A stretch of 64,000 bases of DNA from Cristatella mucedo (GCA_009760855.2 WPIO01000014.1:4630001-4694000); one strand, 5' to 3'. Numbered from the stretch's first letter, positions 35,275 through 46,571 are shown. A program made the numbers and translations. The notes: generated by a model not told the origin, from the letters alone.

Positions 35275-35374
35275 GCGCGTCTGCTGTCGAGAAGCTGCTG
35301 AGCCACTCCGAGTCAGGCCGGAAGACGAGCATGACGAGCATGAGGAAGATGAGCTTTGTCAATATGTCCGCCAT
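35275..35374 (-). CDS. Possible signal-anchor first exon, antisense in sulfotransferase intron 1
   Basis: ATG in a good context (CAGCATGGCGG) opens 33 codons: MADILTKLIFLMLVMLVFR, then PDSEWLSSFSTADA. They end at the strong donor GCGC|GTGAGTCG in phase 1. A hydrophobic core of about 12 residues looks like a signal peptide. The opposite strand is also open here (MFDPSYGLDISDAC at 35226), so strand is uncertain. No downstream exon was found. Confidence 0.25.
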
Positions 35375-35843
35375 GCTGGGAGATGCTGAATGCAGAGCAG
35401 TCCCGTCGATGCTGGAGCTCTGTTCCGGCCTTCCACTCACCTATTAATGGTATCGCCTTGAGTTCTCATTCTATCTGCGCTGGAACCAGCTTCAGTGTTT
35501 AATTGTGCCACAATGAAGGTCACTTGAATAGAACCGATCTCAGTGCCGTTCTGGGACCAGACGGAATCCCCAGTGACACGGCGACAGCTTCTACACCGAG
35601 CCGAGGGGAGAGAAGTTCTGGGGGTGATCCGGAGATTTCGAGTCAGCTGCCAGCCAGCTGCCGACAAATCTCCGGAAAGCCAACCATACAGGCCCCACGG
35701 CTTGATAACCTAACTTTTGCCTTTCATTCCTTGTATAGTGATAAACGGCTTTTCTTTCCAAGCGACACCGAAAGCTCTCTCCTCGAGACTGCTCACAGGG
35801 CGACAGCCCCAGCAGCTCAGCCCGACCTCCACTTCCCAACTGA

Positions 35844-35845
<2 letters not shown>

Positions 35846-35916
<71 letters not shown>
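35846..35916. repeat. (CT)n microsatellite
   Basis: Perfect CT tract of 71 bp. Confidence 0.97.
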
Positions 35917-35918
<2 letters not shown>

Positions 35919-36274
35919 CCGTCTGCATCGAAGCTCGTGCACCAAGGTCATGCAACTGATAGCATGCTCCCTGCTCCCAAGCTTCTCTGTCGCAGACCCA
36001 GCCGGTAAATTGCAGACGAGAGAAATGAGCACCTCACTCGGCGAACCGGAAAAAATGGCCTGAACAAAAGCAGCATCGCTGCATCCAAACCTGTGCATTG
36101 TGAACAGGAAGGGAGTCGAGGCTAGCAAGCTGCAGCTCCCGTTTCGGTATCTCGCCTTCCGTCACAAAACCCCGACCAAAGTACATCCCGTCCACTTCGT
36201 GCTCTGCAGCGGTGACCGGACCACGACCGAGCTGTAGTTGGCTAATGCAATTGGCACTTTGTGTTGTTCTTCAG

Positions 36275-36446
36275 CCGACGTTTACCGGATGGATCTGCAG
36301 TCTACCGTGGCCGTCGAGCCACAGCGACTGCAGGCCTCGCACATACGAACACGAAAACGCAGTTCTTGGTTGTGGTGGTGGCTGCTGTTGCGATCTTCCT
36401 TGTCATGATGTTTTCACTGCTCAACGACGACACCGACGACAGTGAG
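36275..36446 (+). CDS. Sulfotransferase exon 2: signal anchor
   Basis: Good acceptor (TTTGTGTTGTTCTTCAG) and donor GTGAG|GTCAGT. Phase 2 in, phase 0 out. It encodes RRLPDGSAVYRGRRATATAG, a short spacer, then the 20-residue hydrophobic FLVVVVAAVAIFLVMMFSLL and NDDTDDSE. A basic segment, one transmembrane span and an acidic luminal start are what a type II Golgi sulfotransferase should have here. No ATG lies upstream in frame in this exon, so an upstream start exon is required. Confidence 0.62.
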
Positions 36447-37147
36447 GTCAGTGAGCTGTGGCCGCAGGGTACGGGAGTGGCACCGCGAGGGGAGGCTGCT
36501 TGTCTGGCTGCTTGCTTGAAGGACACTCGATGCCGAGCTCGTTGCATTTCTCATTGACGAGCTGCAGTTTCTTCGTTTCTCTGCTTATCTTTGCGACAAG
36601 CCCTTCCTCACGCACCATGCATTACAAGTAGGGTGAATCTCTCACCACCGACGTTCGCTGTGCTGCTGCCTGTAGCGAGCGCTGCTCCTTGCTGAAGCTC
36701 CGTTTGAGACTAGGCATTTCAACTCTGTGCATGTCGTTTGATGAATGTGATCCTAGTAGGAGGGTCCACGTTATCCTAGTGGAGGCTAAAACATAGCAGC
36801 TCAAAGGAACCGGTTTTGTTTTTAAAAGCGAAAGCCTTTGAGAGGAAGTAGTACAGTCGTGGCAGCCTAATCAGAGGCCTTTGCGATACTTCGTGTGAGA
36901 GTATGATAGCAGAGAGTAAAGTAAGACAGAGGCCGGCATAATTTCGACCAGATACCGATGGCTAGAGCAGGCGACCTTGCACAAGAGCTCAGAGACAATT
37001 GTCAGGTATGTTTGCCAGTAGATGTTTGATGGCTGCATTCGCCTATCTTCTGGATATCTGGGTATATGTCATGCTGCTTCCACGAGTCGATAGGCGTGCT
37101 TCCAGTCATACTGGCTTACGCTAGGCTTGGTCGCAGGGCTCTAAGCG

Positions 37148-37470
37148 TCGTCGGAGCCAGAGGAGGGGCGCGGACAAGGGAAGCATTGGCCCCCCCCTTC
37201 CCCTACAGTGGAGGGGCAGCGATCTGAGCCGACCCCTACGACTCCTACGCCCCCTCCCGATCGTCACCAACGACGAAATTATGTCTTAATTCCACTCGGC
37301 GACGAGCTACCGACGAGTTCGTGTCGAATAAGCACAATGATTTTTCGCTATGATTGTTCATATAATTGTAGGTCTAGTTCGCTTACACGAAAATTTTGCA
37401 GGTCTTGGCCCCTACATACAATTTTCCGGGTCTTGCCCCCTACATAATAATTCTGGCTCCGCCTCTGGCT
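37148..37470 (+). mobile_element. TIR family 3 element, copy 1
   Basis: Starts GGAGCCAGAGGAGGGGCG and ends with a near complement (TCTGGCTCCGCCTCTGGC). Inside are CCCGATCGTCACCAACGACG, AAATTATGTCTTAATTCCA and two GGTCTTGGCCCCTA-like words. The complement is at 48130-48395. Non-autonomous; family unknown. Confidence 0.62.
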
Positions 37471-37689
37471 TTAAGGTATTGCACCAATTCCTGGCAATGC
37501 AGCTCTGTGAATGATGATGCAAAGAGCTGCTTCATTCGTTTGTTACTGTAGCTGTGAGTACATGTTCACCAGCCAAAATGACCGTGTACCGCATACCCCG
37601 AGGTTCTCCCTCATCTTGTTTTCTCGAAATTGCACTGAATGACCGAGTAGTATTGCAGCTAGCTTGGTGTGTACGAAAACTGAGCACAT

Positions 37690-38105
37690 TTATAGCTGCT
37701 GAAGAGCCTTTGCAGCAATCACCGACACTTGTAGTGGGCAATTAATGATGTAAAAGGTTGCCCACTGAAGGACTCAAACCTTTGACCTAAGTTGTGAAGA
37801 GCAAGCACCTTATCTCAGGACTCGGCCTCAGGGACAAAGAAACTCGCCCAACCTGGGGCATGAACCCACGACCCTGCTGTAGACTTGCCGATGCAAAATG
37901 TAATGTAATGTGTTTCCACAAAGATAATTTTGCGGAACTCCACAAAGCCACATGGGCTAAGTGGGTAATCTAAAGTAAAGGTTGGCTGATTGATTTAGCT
38001 GCCTTATTTATGTAGCAGCAGAAGAGCATTAAATTCTATCAACACCTCTGACAGCAGGCAGTAAAGGATCGCCCACCTGCAGGACTCACACAGGACCTGG
38101 GCAGA
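37690..38105 (-). mobile_element. Two minus-strand SINE A pieces around a LINE B tail
   Basis: First piece about 37690-37830: GCTGCTGAAGAGCCTTTGCA, GTTGCCCACTGAAGGACTCA, ACCTAAGTTGTGAAGAGCAA. LINE B tail about 37893-37970: CACAAAGCCACATGGGCTAA. Second SINE piece about 37985-38105: TGTAGCAGCAGAAGAGCATT, GGATCGCCCACCTGCAGGAC. All diverged. Confidence 0.6.
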
Positions 38106-38962
38106 GCAGAAGCACGGGCCCTGGGCAACGAGACCCAGGAGCAATGCTGGAGAGTTTTCTCTCCAGCGTCAAGAGAGTGACTTGCCAAAACCGGCTTTGT
38201 GTGGGCCCTACGATTTGTGCCTCTTTAACCCCTGGACAAGAAATGAGCACCTTTGCTATTTTGCAAACTGTCTTGCTTACAAATGCCATCATGATGCCGT
38301 ATGACTCACGAATTTTGCGTTGCAGTCTCTTATTTCCTTCGTTTAGTCAGAGAACTTCTTGCATTTTGTTAGCATACTTCGAGATTCTGCAGCACTGTCC
38401 ATCTAGTGCATGATAGTATTCGGCTCATATGTAGCATATGTTTCATAGGTGAAAGTAGGTAGCAGTGACTGTGGAGCTGATGTGCTTATCTAGTGAAAAG
38501 TTATTTTGGAAGAGGACACCCTGATTCCAGAGGCTACATGAGATCTGCTAAAGCTGACAATTTCTGCTATCGCCTGTGTGAGTATGGTCGAACTGAAGAC
38601 ACAAGCCAAAATGCTTGCGATCACCTTCAAGACTCTCTGCAGCTTAACTGCTTTACACGTGGCAGAATCTTTTCAATGCCATCGATCAGTAGTATCCTCA
38701 GATCCTCTCAGAACAGCAAGTTGTTCCATAATACTTTCTACTTAAAGAACTGTTGTGGGCAGATGTTTTTGTTGCGCATAAGCTACACCAAGCAGCTTAC
38801 TTCGGCAGCTGTTGTGGAGTGATAATTTGATGGGCCTACTGCCGGTTCAGGTGTTTCCTCTCCTACCACCATCATGGGCACTGCTAATTATTTGCAACCT
38901 ATTTGGCCATTTGCCTACTGCAGCAGCAGCATTTCTCACTTTTTGTGTGCTGCTTGAGAAAC

Positions 38963-39379
38963 TTGTCTGTACATCGCTGGGCATCGACTGCACATTGAAC
39001 AGCACTTAGATTATCATTGTGCTATTGCAAGCCTCCAGCTCAACAATCCTCTGCAGTCCACAGCTTTGTCAACTTGCAGAGATGCATGCATTCATGCTAG
39101 CATAGGCCTTTTTCGATAAGCTTAACCGGCTTGCTGTTACATCTGCAGACCTGACTGCTACCTATACATGGCTGAGTATGAGCACGGTGTGCAGCAGAGC
39201 ATTTAGAGAACAGCATCGTTATGCAGCCCTCGATCATAGAGCAGGTGGTTTGTAGTGCATCTCTGCAAGTTGACAAAGCTGTGGACTGCAGAGAATTGTT
39301 GAGCTGGAGGCTTGCAATAGTACAATGATAATCTAAGTGCTGTTCAATGTGCAGTCGATGCCCAGCGATGTACAGACAA
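38963..39379. repeat. Near-perfect 124-bp inverted repeat with 169-bp spacer
   Basis: Left arm 38963-39086 (starts TTGTCTGTACATCGCTGGGC) and right arm 39256-39379 (ends with the exact complement) match at 122 of 124 positions by my reading. As RNA it would form a long hairpin. No transposase, LINE or SINE motif is present. It lies in sulfotransferase intron 2, close to exon 3. Confidence 0.93.
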
Positions 39380-39460
39380 TTCGTGATGGGTCATCAATGA
39401 CCAGCGGGGTGCACTGTTGTGGGCTTACTTGCATGTAGGCTGGCATTTTTACTTTTGCAG

Positions 39461-39511
39461 GTCATCGTCATTCAAAAGCCCATGCCAGATAACCTTCATG
39501 AAAAGCAAGCA
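39461..39511 (+). CDS. Sulfotransferase exon 3: stem segment
   Basis: A 51-nt exon with near-consensus sites: acceptor TTTTTACTTTTGCAG, donor AAGCA|GTAAGTTT. It encodes VIVIQKPMPDNLHEKQA. Phase 0 on both sides, matching exon 2 and exon 4. The stem region of this family is not conserved, so support comes from splice sites and phase. Being symmetric it could be a cassette exon. Confidence 0.65.
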
Positions 39512-40167
39512 GTAAGTTTGATATAGTGATTGATGTGATATCAGAGAGGATTTCGGCACTGCTCACACTGCATGACTCACTGCTTGAGCTCATAAAAAAC
39601 GCTACACCAAGCTGTGCTACTATGCCTCAGTTGGCAATTAGTTGGTTCTGATTTTTTCGGAGTCATCAGTCAAGTTTAGTACACGAATTGGAGGGGTCAT
39701 CGTTTACAGCAGTCAAGCAACACTCTTCGCAGAAGTACTCGGGGTAGAATCATAGGTGACTGGGGCATAGCCAGGTATGGGCCAGAGCTCGACCTGGGCA
39801 GGGGATGTAGCCGGTTGGTCAGCCAGGCATGCTCCTTTGTATCCATATAACGGACCGAGGGGTGTGCAGTGGTAATATAGATGCGACCCCCATTACACTT
39901 GTGCTCCGAACTCTCTTAATCGCTGTGCTTTCTTATGTTAGTGTAGGAGGACCGTATTCAGCTGAATCCTTGGACATATGAATTTAAGTCAGATGGGCTA
40001 CTTAATAACACATGCAAAGTATTAACACTGTTAACTTTTTGTTTAGTCAATCACGAATGATGCTCTGTTGGTAACTGTGGCATGCCACTACTGGCAAGCT
40101 CAGACATTTCCCAAGTGATATCTATGCAGCTCAGACATCTGCAGTAACTAAAATATTTAAAAAAAGG

Positions 40168-40318
40168 TTAGCTGATTTAACGGTCATTTACGTACCAGAA
40201 AAGAGCCTTAACGGTTATTACTCCCGCTTGCAGTGGACAATCAAAGATCTCTCATTGCAGAACTCGAACCCACGACCTGGGTCGTGAAGAGCATGCACTT
40301 TACCCCTGGGCTAAGTAA
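40168..40318 (-). mobile_element. SINE A
   Basis: GTTAGCTGATTTAACGGTCA, AGAAAAGAGCCTTAACGGTT, then the B-box complement GAACTCGAACCCACGACCTG and the head complement GCATGCACTTTACCCCTGGG. Confidence 0.85.
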
Positions 40319-40394
40319 GACACAGGAGTAAAAGGTGTCACGGTTCAACAGAAAGCGAGCCAGTGCCTAGTAAATGGGCTGGCTGTGTTGGTAC

Positions 40395-40490
40395 ATTCTG
40401 TAAAATGTCTATAAAGAGATTGAGTTCTCTGAGGGCACTATGTCTAATGTATTATTATTATTTTTATATTATTATTATTATTATAACTGT
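40395..40490 (+). mobile_element. LINE A tail fragment
   Basis: AATGTCTATAAAGAGATTGA, GTTCTCTGAGGGCACTATGT, then (ATT)n. Confidence 0.75.
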
Positions 40491-40639
40491 TGACTGATGT
40501 GTTTGACGGTTATTGCAAAAGGCCAATTAACGAGGTACAAGAGCTGATAGTAATGCCCAATGAAGGCAAGTTAAGTAATTTGTTTAACACTTGCTTGTAC
40601 ATCTTCTGATATTGATCCACTATGTGTGCTGATTTGTAA

Positions 40640-40888
40640 AGAGCATCCCAATTATTCGTCAACAGATATTTATACGATTTTGACTTTGATGAATCTACAT
40701 GTCATGGTAGTCTTTTTGCTGGCATAATTTGCAATGAGCCATATTTGGATTCTGATGATGTCCTTTCTGATGGGATGTGTGATCCTATGGTTGCATATTG
40801 TGTTGATGTTGGTGGTCGGCATCCGCATTCAGGAGAGGCTAACGACATCTTGGTACTGAGTGTAGACGCGAGATATGAAAGCCTTTGA
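40640..40888 (+). CDS. Unassigned acidic ORF without ATG at its start
   Basis: Open for 82 codons between stops. It reads RYLYDFDFDESTCHGSLFAG, ICNEPYLDSDDVLSDGMCDP and so on to DILVLSVDARYESL. The composition (many Asp/Glu, few stops in neighbouring words) looks coding. A possible acceptor (GTCAACAG at 40658-40665) and donor (TCTTG|GTACTG) would frame it as a phase 2 to phase 0 exon. No family recognised. It may be an alternative exon, a nested gene or a transposon fragment. Confidence 0.22.
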   Translation, partial: RASQLFVNRYLYDFDFDESTCHGSLFAGIICNEPYLDSDDVLSDGMCDPMVAYCVDVGGRHPHSGEANDILVLSVDARYESL

Positions 40889-41489
40889 CCCTACAACCTG
40901 GAGGATCCTTTGTTGGTATATTTTTCGGTAACATAGATCATTTTTGTAGTCAATGTTCGTTGTCAGCCTCCAATCGATTACAGCCTGCTCAATAGGGGGA
41001 TATATTGGTGATGGCTTTTAGAACCTGTCTGATTAAGAAGTTGTATAATTTGAGATTATGAAGGCAACATCAGCTTATGCTGTTTCAATGCATAACGTGT
41101 GGATGCTGTGCTAAATCTAGCACTATACATTAGACTTGTCACAAGGGTGCTGCTCTATGACTGCAGATATTTTATAAAATAATCTTGGCTACATACCAAC
41201 CCATCAAATTGTGTCAATTCCTAAAAAAGCAAATATCTAAAAAGAGTGTTATGATCACAGAGTGCGGTAACACCGAATATGCAGATGACTACAAAGAGCA
41301 TTAATCAAAAAGAATTCGGATATGTGGCTAAATGCAGCTTGGCAGCTTCCCTGACCCTCACAGTAGCACAGGACAGAATAAAACATCCAACCTCAAAAGG
41401 CACCTATTCTGTCAGAAGTTGCTTCTGCAAATCCTTGTCGACCTCGCGTAGGCGTGCTTATGTTGAGTGCTGCAACAATTCGCCGAGCG

Positions 41490-41960
41490 AAATGTAATTT
41501 GTCTCTGGTTGTAACTCCACGGAGCTGAACAGAATTTGTGAGTGTTACGAAGGAGAATTTTCTAAAGCGCGCACTCAAAGCCTGGGCGGCTTTCGGTACG
41601 CATTTGTTAGCTAATAGACTTCATATCACTTAACAAAGAGAAAATGAGAAGCATGGCTGAGTCAGGAGGGCAGTCGAGAAAGTGAGTAACGTGGAATTAG
41701 CATCCCAGGGTGGCAGGAAAGGATGTGGCACAGTCGGCAACAGGAAAATAGATGTCGTTGCGTGAGAGTTGTGGAAGTTAGTTCCACCGTCTAGGACCTG
41801 CAGAGCAAAAGCTTCTGTTGCGAATAGTCTTTAAGAAGAGGAATGGAACAGCTAACTTATTATTCATAGAGGACCTGAGGGCACGAAGATGCTGAAAAAA
41901 ATGCTTCAGTTCAGTTAAGTTTGAAGGAGCCGTGGCAGGCCTTGTGGTTCAGCGTAAGAA
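41490..41960 (-). pseudogene. LINE B relic
   Basis: GCCTGGGCGGCTTTCGGTAC at 41580-41599, AACAAAGAGAAAATGAGAAG, GTCTAGGACCTGCAGAGCAA and GGACCTGAGGGCACGAAGAT align along the copy at 22865-23280. It contains the 3' UTR and decayed RT C-terminus. Confidence 0.75.
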
Positions 41961-42409
41961 TTTTCCTCTGTATCTGTTAATAGACCGGAAGCTTTTGCAG
42001 CTCCTTCAGCAAAGGAGACACATGGCTGACCTCGGAAATATGTTGACTAGCCTTACAACTATATTATTCATCACCAGCTGCTGTGGCCTAATGGCTTTTT
42101 TGGTAGCCTATCCAAGACGGAATTGCAGTTATACAGACTAGATGTAACCGAGGAGATGGTTAAATTTCTAGCAAGCCTCTGTTGTAGATAGTCTCTAATC
42201 TTAGATATGAATCAAACGTGACGGCTAGATGTGGAGGTAGTCTTCTTAATGAAACTTTCTAAAGTTAAGCAGTTACCAACGGGGGCACTTAAAGTCTGAG
42301 TACACTGCCGGTTTCACTGCAGCATCACCAAAGAAAGCTAAGTCTCCTAATCCATTTGGGGTATCCTTTGAGTAGGTTCAGTTTTACCCTTGTTAAGTTT
42401 AAGGAAATG

Positions 42410-44000
42410 ACCGATATCCAGGATCAAATGTCTGCAAGGCGAGCATGCAGTTTTATCAGTCGCTACAGCAGATTACGACGGTATAAACAAAACATAAAGC
42501 TGGCTATCTTCACATAAAATACAGCTGCCTATCGTCAGCATAGAAGTGATGGCCGATCCCATGGGCTCCAATCACCTTTTCCAGAGGTTTGGTATAAATG
42601 GAGAGCGGCAAAGGACCGAGAACGGACACCCTTGGAACTCTACAGGTCTTGAGACTTGACCACCATACGACATGGATAGAACACGATCGCACAATGACGA
42701 TTTGAACTAAACCAGTGCCTTGTCATCCAGTTGTCCTTGTCCCATCCTTGTTGTCCAGACCTATCGTTGTTCTCAACCTTCAAGCAGGATGTCGTGGTCA
42801 ATAGTGTCAAATGCATCTGATAGATCAAGCAGGGCCAGGTCAGTAATGTCATAGTTTATGCTTAGGATGTCGTCGGTCAGATGGAGGAGAGCAGTTTCAG
42901 TGGAGTGGTGGTGCTTCATTCCCGACTGAAATTTGTTTATCAATTCACTCTTCTCATTCCTTTCCAAAAAGTGCTTAGAGGCAATTTTTTCGAGAATCCT
43001 GGTAAAAAGGGAAGAAGGGAAACTGGGTGATAGTTTAATAGCACCTCTTGAATCCAATTCGGGTTTTTATATTATTTGTCGAACGATGGCCGATTTGAAA
43101 CTGGCTAGATCGGCGTCAGACCCAGACTTCTTAAAGCTGTGCTCAATCATGCTCTTTACACGGCACATCTATGAAGTTTTTTGTTAAATCGAAAGGAATC
43201 TCCACGATCTTTGTACACGGACAGGATGTAAGGTAGCGTGCTCGTCGAGAGCACCCCTACGTTTCTACTTTACTGCATCAATGAGGGTGGCGATGCTGTC
43301 GGCAGAGTCTAGATGCAGATCAAGAAGATTATTTATGACAAACCGATTTCAAAAATTTGTCAGCATCAATGCTTTTAAAGTTGCATCTTATACAAACTTG
43401 GTGCTACCGAGAACATATGACAGAGCAGGACCAGTACACGAGATTTAGCAATGATCCGAAATGATTAGCTTTCACACAACAATGTCAGGGGGGCCGATAG
43501 ACCTTGTGATCACGTGATCCAAACAACGGCCACCGATACGAGTCGTTTGACCAACCAAGCTGAAGTTCTTCAGACAGTTTAGAAGTGAGTGTACCTGACT
43601 GTTGATATGGTTGTCAAAATGAATGTTCAAGTTTCCAACAGTCAATAAAGGCCTGTCTCACGCAAATATTTTTCGTAGGAATTCCAAATACTCCTTGATA
43701 AGAGCAGACTCCTGGAAAGGGGTCGGTAGATCACAGCTGCTAGAGGCATGGTTTTAAGGGTAGGGCAAAATACGAGGACTTTGCTTCTTTACAACAGCTC
43801 AAATATCGGCAGCAAACGAGGCTTACTGAGCTGCATGCATTTCCAAAGAAAAAAACTGCAGGTTCTGGGGGTTTGAAGCATTATTTATCCCACATTGACC
43901 GGTCCTTATACAGTCCATCTGCTTAGGAAAACATTTGGTTCCTATTATTGCTGGTGTCCTTGAGGTCATATCTTTTGCTTTAAATTGCATCAATCGTCAT
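42410..44000 (-). pseudogene. LINE A long copy with endonuclease and RT remnants
   Basis: On the minus strand, about 43660-43460 reads LLTVGNLNIHFDNHINSQVH and TRIGGRCLDHVITRSI, the C-terminal part of an APE-type endonuclease (GDFNIH and TLDLVITR motifs). At 43057-42773 it reads FQSGMKHHHSTETALLHLTD and DLALLDLSDAFDTIDHDILL, the RT core with the first Asp motif. At 42692-42510 it reads VPRVSVLGPLPLSIYTKPLE and FYADDRQLYF, carrying the catalytic YADD. Frameshifts separate the blocks. EN-RT order, LSDAFDTIDH and YADD place it in the L2/CR1 group. Transposition-dead. Confidence 0.88.
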
Positions 44001-44304
44001 AGTCCACAGGGCGCCGACCACAAGGATCTCTTCAAACTTGTTATTACATTTCTTCGATGAATGCCTCCCAGGAGATTGGTGATAGACCTTAGGTGATCTG
44101 ATGGCCATTGGTGATTTCTGGGCCTGCAGCAGGCATCCACTAACGTCCTAAACACACAGTTGAGTGTGGTCCCCCAATTCTTGTACAAGGATGACACTGC
44201 TCTTCTGCTGCCAATTCTTGTTCTTGTTCCATCAGCCCTTTGCTGCAGCTCCCTTGAAGCTCTTTTGGTGCACTACTGGTGAGCTAAACTTTTTACTTTT
44301 CTAG

Positions 44305-44430
44305 TGTGTGGGCTATGAGCGCTGTTGGCTACCGATGCTACCGATTGCATGCAACAGAAGCCACTTTAGACTTTGAGTGTGCTATGCACGTGCACCGACC
44401 ACGTAGTCCTTGAGGCTTTGTCGAGCTGGT
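44305..44430 (+). mobile_element. LINE B 3' end fragment
   Basis: GCTGTTGGCTACCGATGCTA, GAAGCCACTTTAGACTTTGA, GTGTGCTATGCACGTGCACC, TCCTTGAGGCTTTGTCGAGC. The SINE B at 44431 follows directly. Confidence 0.6.
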
Positions 44431-44556
44431 TTGGCCCCTGTGGTTGTGCTTGCCCCGAACAAGGTCTGGCCAAGGTTGTGGGCTCGAGCCCCGTGGCATA
44501 TGTGAAGCGCTTGAATAGAGATCAAGTTCTCTTAAGGCGCTATACAAATGATATTA
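44431..44556 (+). mobile_element. SINE B
   Basis: GGTCTGGCCAAGGTTGTGGG, CTCGAGCCCCGTGGCATATG, TGAAGCGCTTGAATAGAGAT, CAAGTTCTCTTAAGGCGCTA, TACAAATG. The head is shortened. Confidence 0.85.
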
Positions 44557-46571
44557 TTGTGGTATTCCACGTGATCACATGTTTGCAAGCTCATAGCCAG
44601 GTATGCTTCACTCCAGATACCTGGAAAGCCTGTCATGATGACTTCCCCCTCCTGCATGACCTGCCCATTAGCAGTGGCCTGCGTTCGTTTAACAATTACT
44701 AAGTATAGCACATTGGTGACGTTCCCAGAGGCTTTTGTTGTCTGACGTCACAGCATCTGAAAGAAAATTGCCTACTTCTTGCTGCTTAGTTGTGGAAGCA
44801 ATTCTGCCTTAATTCTATTTACTTGTCAGGAATGTTCCGGTGTCAGATTGTGCTCATACTGACACCGCGAAGCTAATAAATAACCAGCCATATGCCAGAT
44901 TCGCGTGTGACTAGGAAGACAGACGAATGTGTAGGCCAGCAATCGCTGCAGTGCATTGACTGCCAAAAGTCTTCCAGTACAACGTGGACCTGAAAATTTG
45001 CATATCTGGTCACACGACCATGAACAAACAGACGAGGCCATCTAAATGCTCTCTCGAATGCAGTTTTGAAAGTATAAATGTAAATTCAACAGTTTTCTCC
45101 GGCCACCCTGCAGAATCCTATTAGCTACGTAGTCTAGAAGTAGTCTAGAATCGTGGACTGAAGATAGCTCTGTGGGTGGTATCAATCCTGCCGACTGGCC
45201 GAGAAAGTAGACCGTGCGTCTACTTAATCGGTCCGGTAGACTAACAAATTATTAATGCTACTTGTCGGATGAGGCCGCTATCAACAAAATGGCACTGAAG
45301 ACCAGCCCCATCACTGATGTATGAACTCACTCACACAGTTAAAATTCATTTTCATTCATCTGAATATCTTTTAATGAGCTCATGGAACTTGAGGGCACCG
45401 ATCAGGCATCATTAGGGCGACTGACTGCTCCATACAGGGTTGCTGTGATTGGTTTGGGGGTTTGTCTAATTTATGAATGTCCATAGGTCTCACTGACTAC
45501 CCCACGTCCGTTGGGACCTCCTGTAGTGAAGAAATTGTCTCATAGAGGAATGTATTGGGAAGTGCTTAATGGGTCCTGCAATAGTTATGTTTAAGAAGCA
45601 TCAAGACTTGCAGTTGTGTGATGTTGGGCAATTTCTTTTTGTATTAATCTTTTCTATTTATCTGCATGTAAAACGTAAACTCTGCAAAGATGTATGCTCT
45701 CATGTCTTGTTTAAACTCGAAACTTTTCAGCATCATCATTTGTCAGTTTTGTTGCTTCCACAACTTTATAAAAAACACGGAACATTAGTGTCACCCACTT
45801 CCATGGATTTTTCTACCTTGTATCGAACGAGAAGTAATGCAGATAGCATGTGGCACATTCAAGAATGCCGCCTCTTCTTGAGGTGTGTATATTTAAGTTC
45901 AACCTAGATCATTGCTATACAGCCACTGTGGCAACTCCAAATGTCAGGGACAGCAGGACTTTTGTCAACCCTGTTCAGTCGACTGCAGGAATCCTGCATA
46001 ATTAGTTGTTGTTGCTGCATAGTATTCAACTGACCCGACGGTCGGCGTTCTTTTTGTGTGTTAGAAACAAAAACATTGAAGATCTTATCGATGCTACGGC
46101 TGCAGTGGAATCTTGACTATGATGCCGGGCCTCTATCGACTTTGTCTAGGCGTGTCGACGAAGTCTTGAATTCTGTTAAGTTGGTTTTATATGCTCATGT
46201 CCTTACACTGCCATGGTGGCCTAAAACAGCGATTATTCTAGTGCATTTATGTAGATAGTAAATTTACAAAAGTGCATTAGTGTAAATACACTGTCCACTA
46301 GTAAACCACTGCAGTACTTTGCCGGCCGGCCACCTGCTTGTCTTCTATGAATGATCTTTACACGTATAGAGACTTACTGCCAACCGTCTGCACTGTTGAT
46401 GTGTGTTAACAACCAACGTCAACCTCCTTTAAGCCAGATATTTGCTTGTGGATTTAGATCCTGCTAAGTGAGAAGTGGCTGGAACTTGATACAGTTTCCA
46501 TATAATGTGTTTTGGCTGCAAGCTCATGCTTATCAGAACGATCCACTGAAAGCTGTGTATTTTCATTGCAG

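Larger units (their letters stand above)
25047..36274 (+). other. Sulfotransferase intron 1 (repeat-filled)
   Basis: Phase-2 intron. It holds LINE A at 25775, 27330/28485, 29100, 30655 and 32970, LINE B at 31235 and 32515, SINE A at 33505, TIR family 2 at 29022, a possible hAT relic at 31735 and microsatellites at 27113, 28097, 33798 and 35846. A possible minus-strand signal-anchor exon is at 35275. In 25050-25770, 26690-27100, 27550-28090, 28240-28480, 33060-33500 and 33870-35230 I see no recognisable feature; a run of C near 25681-25692 is the only oddity. Confidence 0.5.
36447..39460 (+). other. Sulfotransferase intron 2
   Basis: Phase-0 intron. It holds a TIR family 3 copy (37148), two minus-strand SINE A pieces (37690-37830 and 37985-38105), a LINE B tail (37893-37970) and the large inverted repeat at 38963-39379, which ends 81 bp before exon 3. 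Nothing recognisable in 36560-37140 or 38110-38960. Confidence 0.55.
39512..46571 (+). other. Sulfotransferase intron 3
   Basis: Phase-0 intron with SINE A (40168), LINE A tail (40395), LINE B (41490), a long LINE A copy with EN and RT (42410-44000), and a LINE B tail next to a SINE B (44305-44556). An unassigned ORF lies at 40640-40888. Nothing recognisable in 39515-40160, 40890-41485 or 44560-46570. Confidence 0.5.

Noticed and set aside
36290-36410. Alternative ATG at 36290 (MDLQSTVAVEPQRL...)
   Set aside because: Good start context, but the frame stops within 40 codons and does not carry the membrane anchor.
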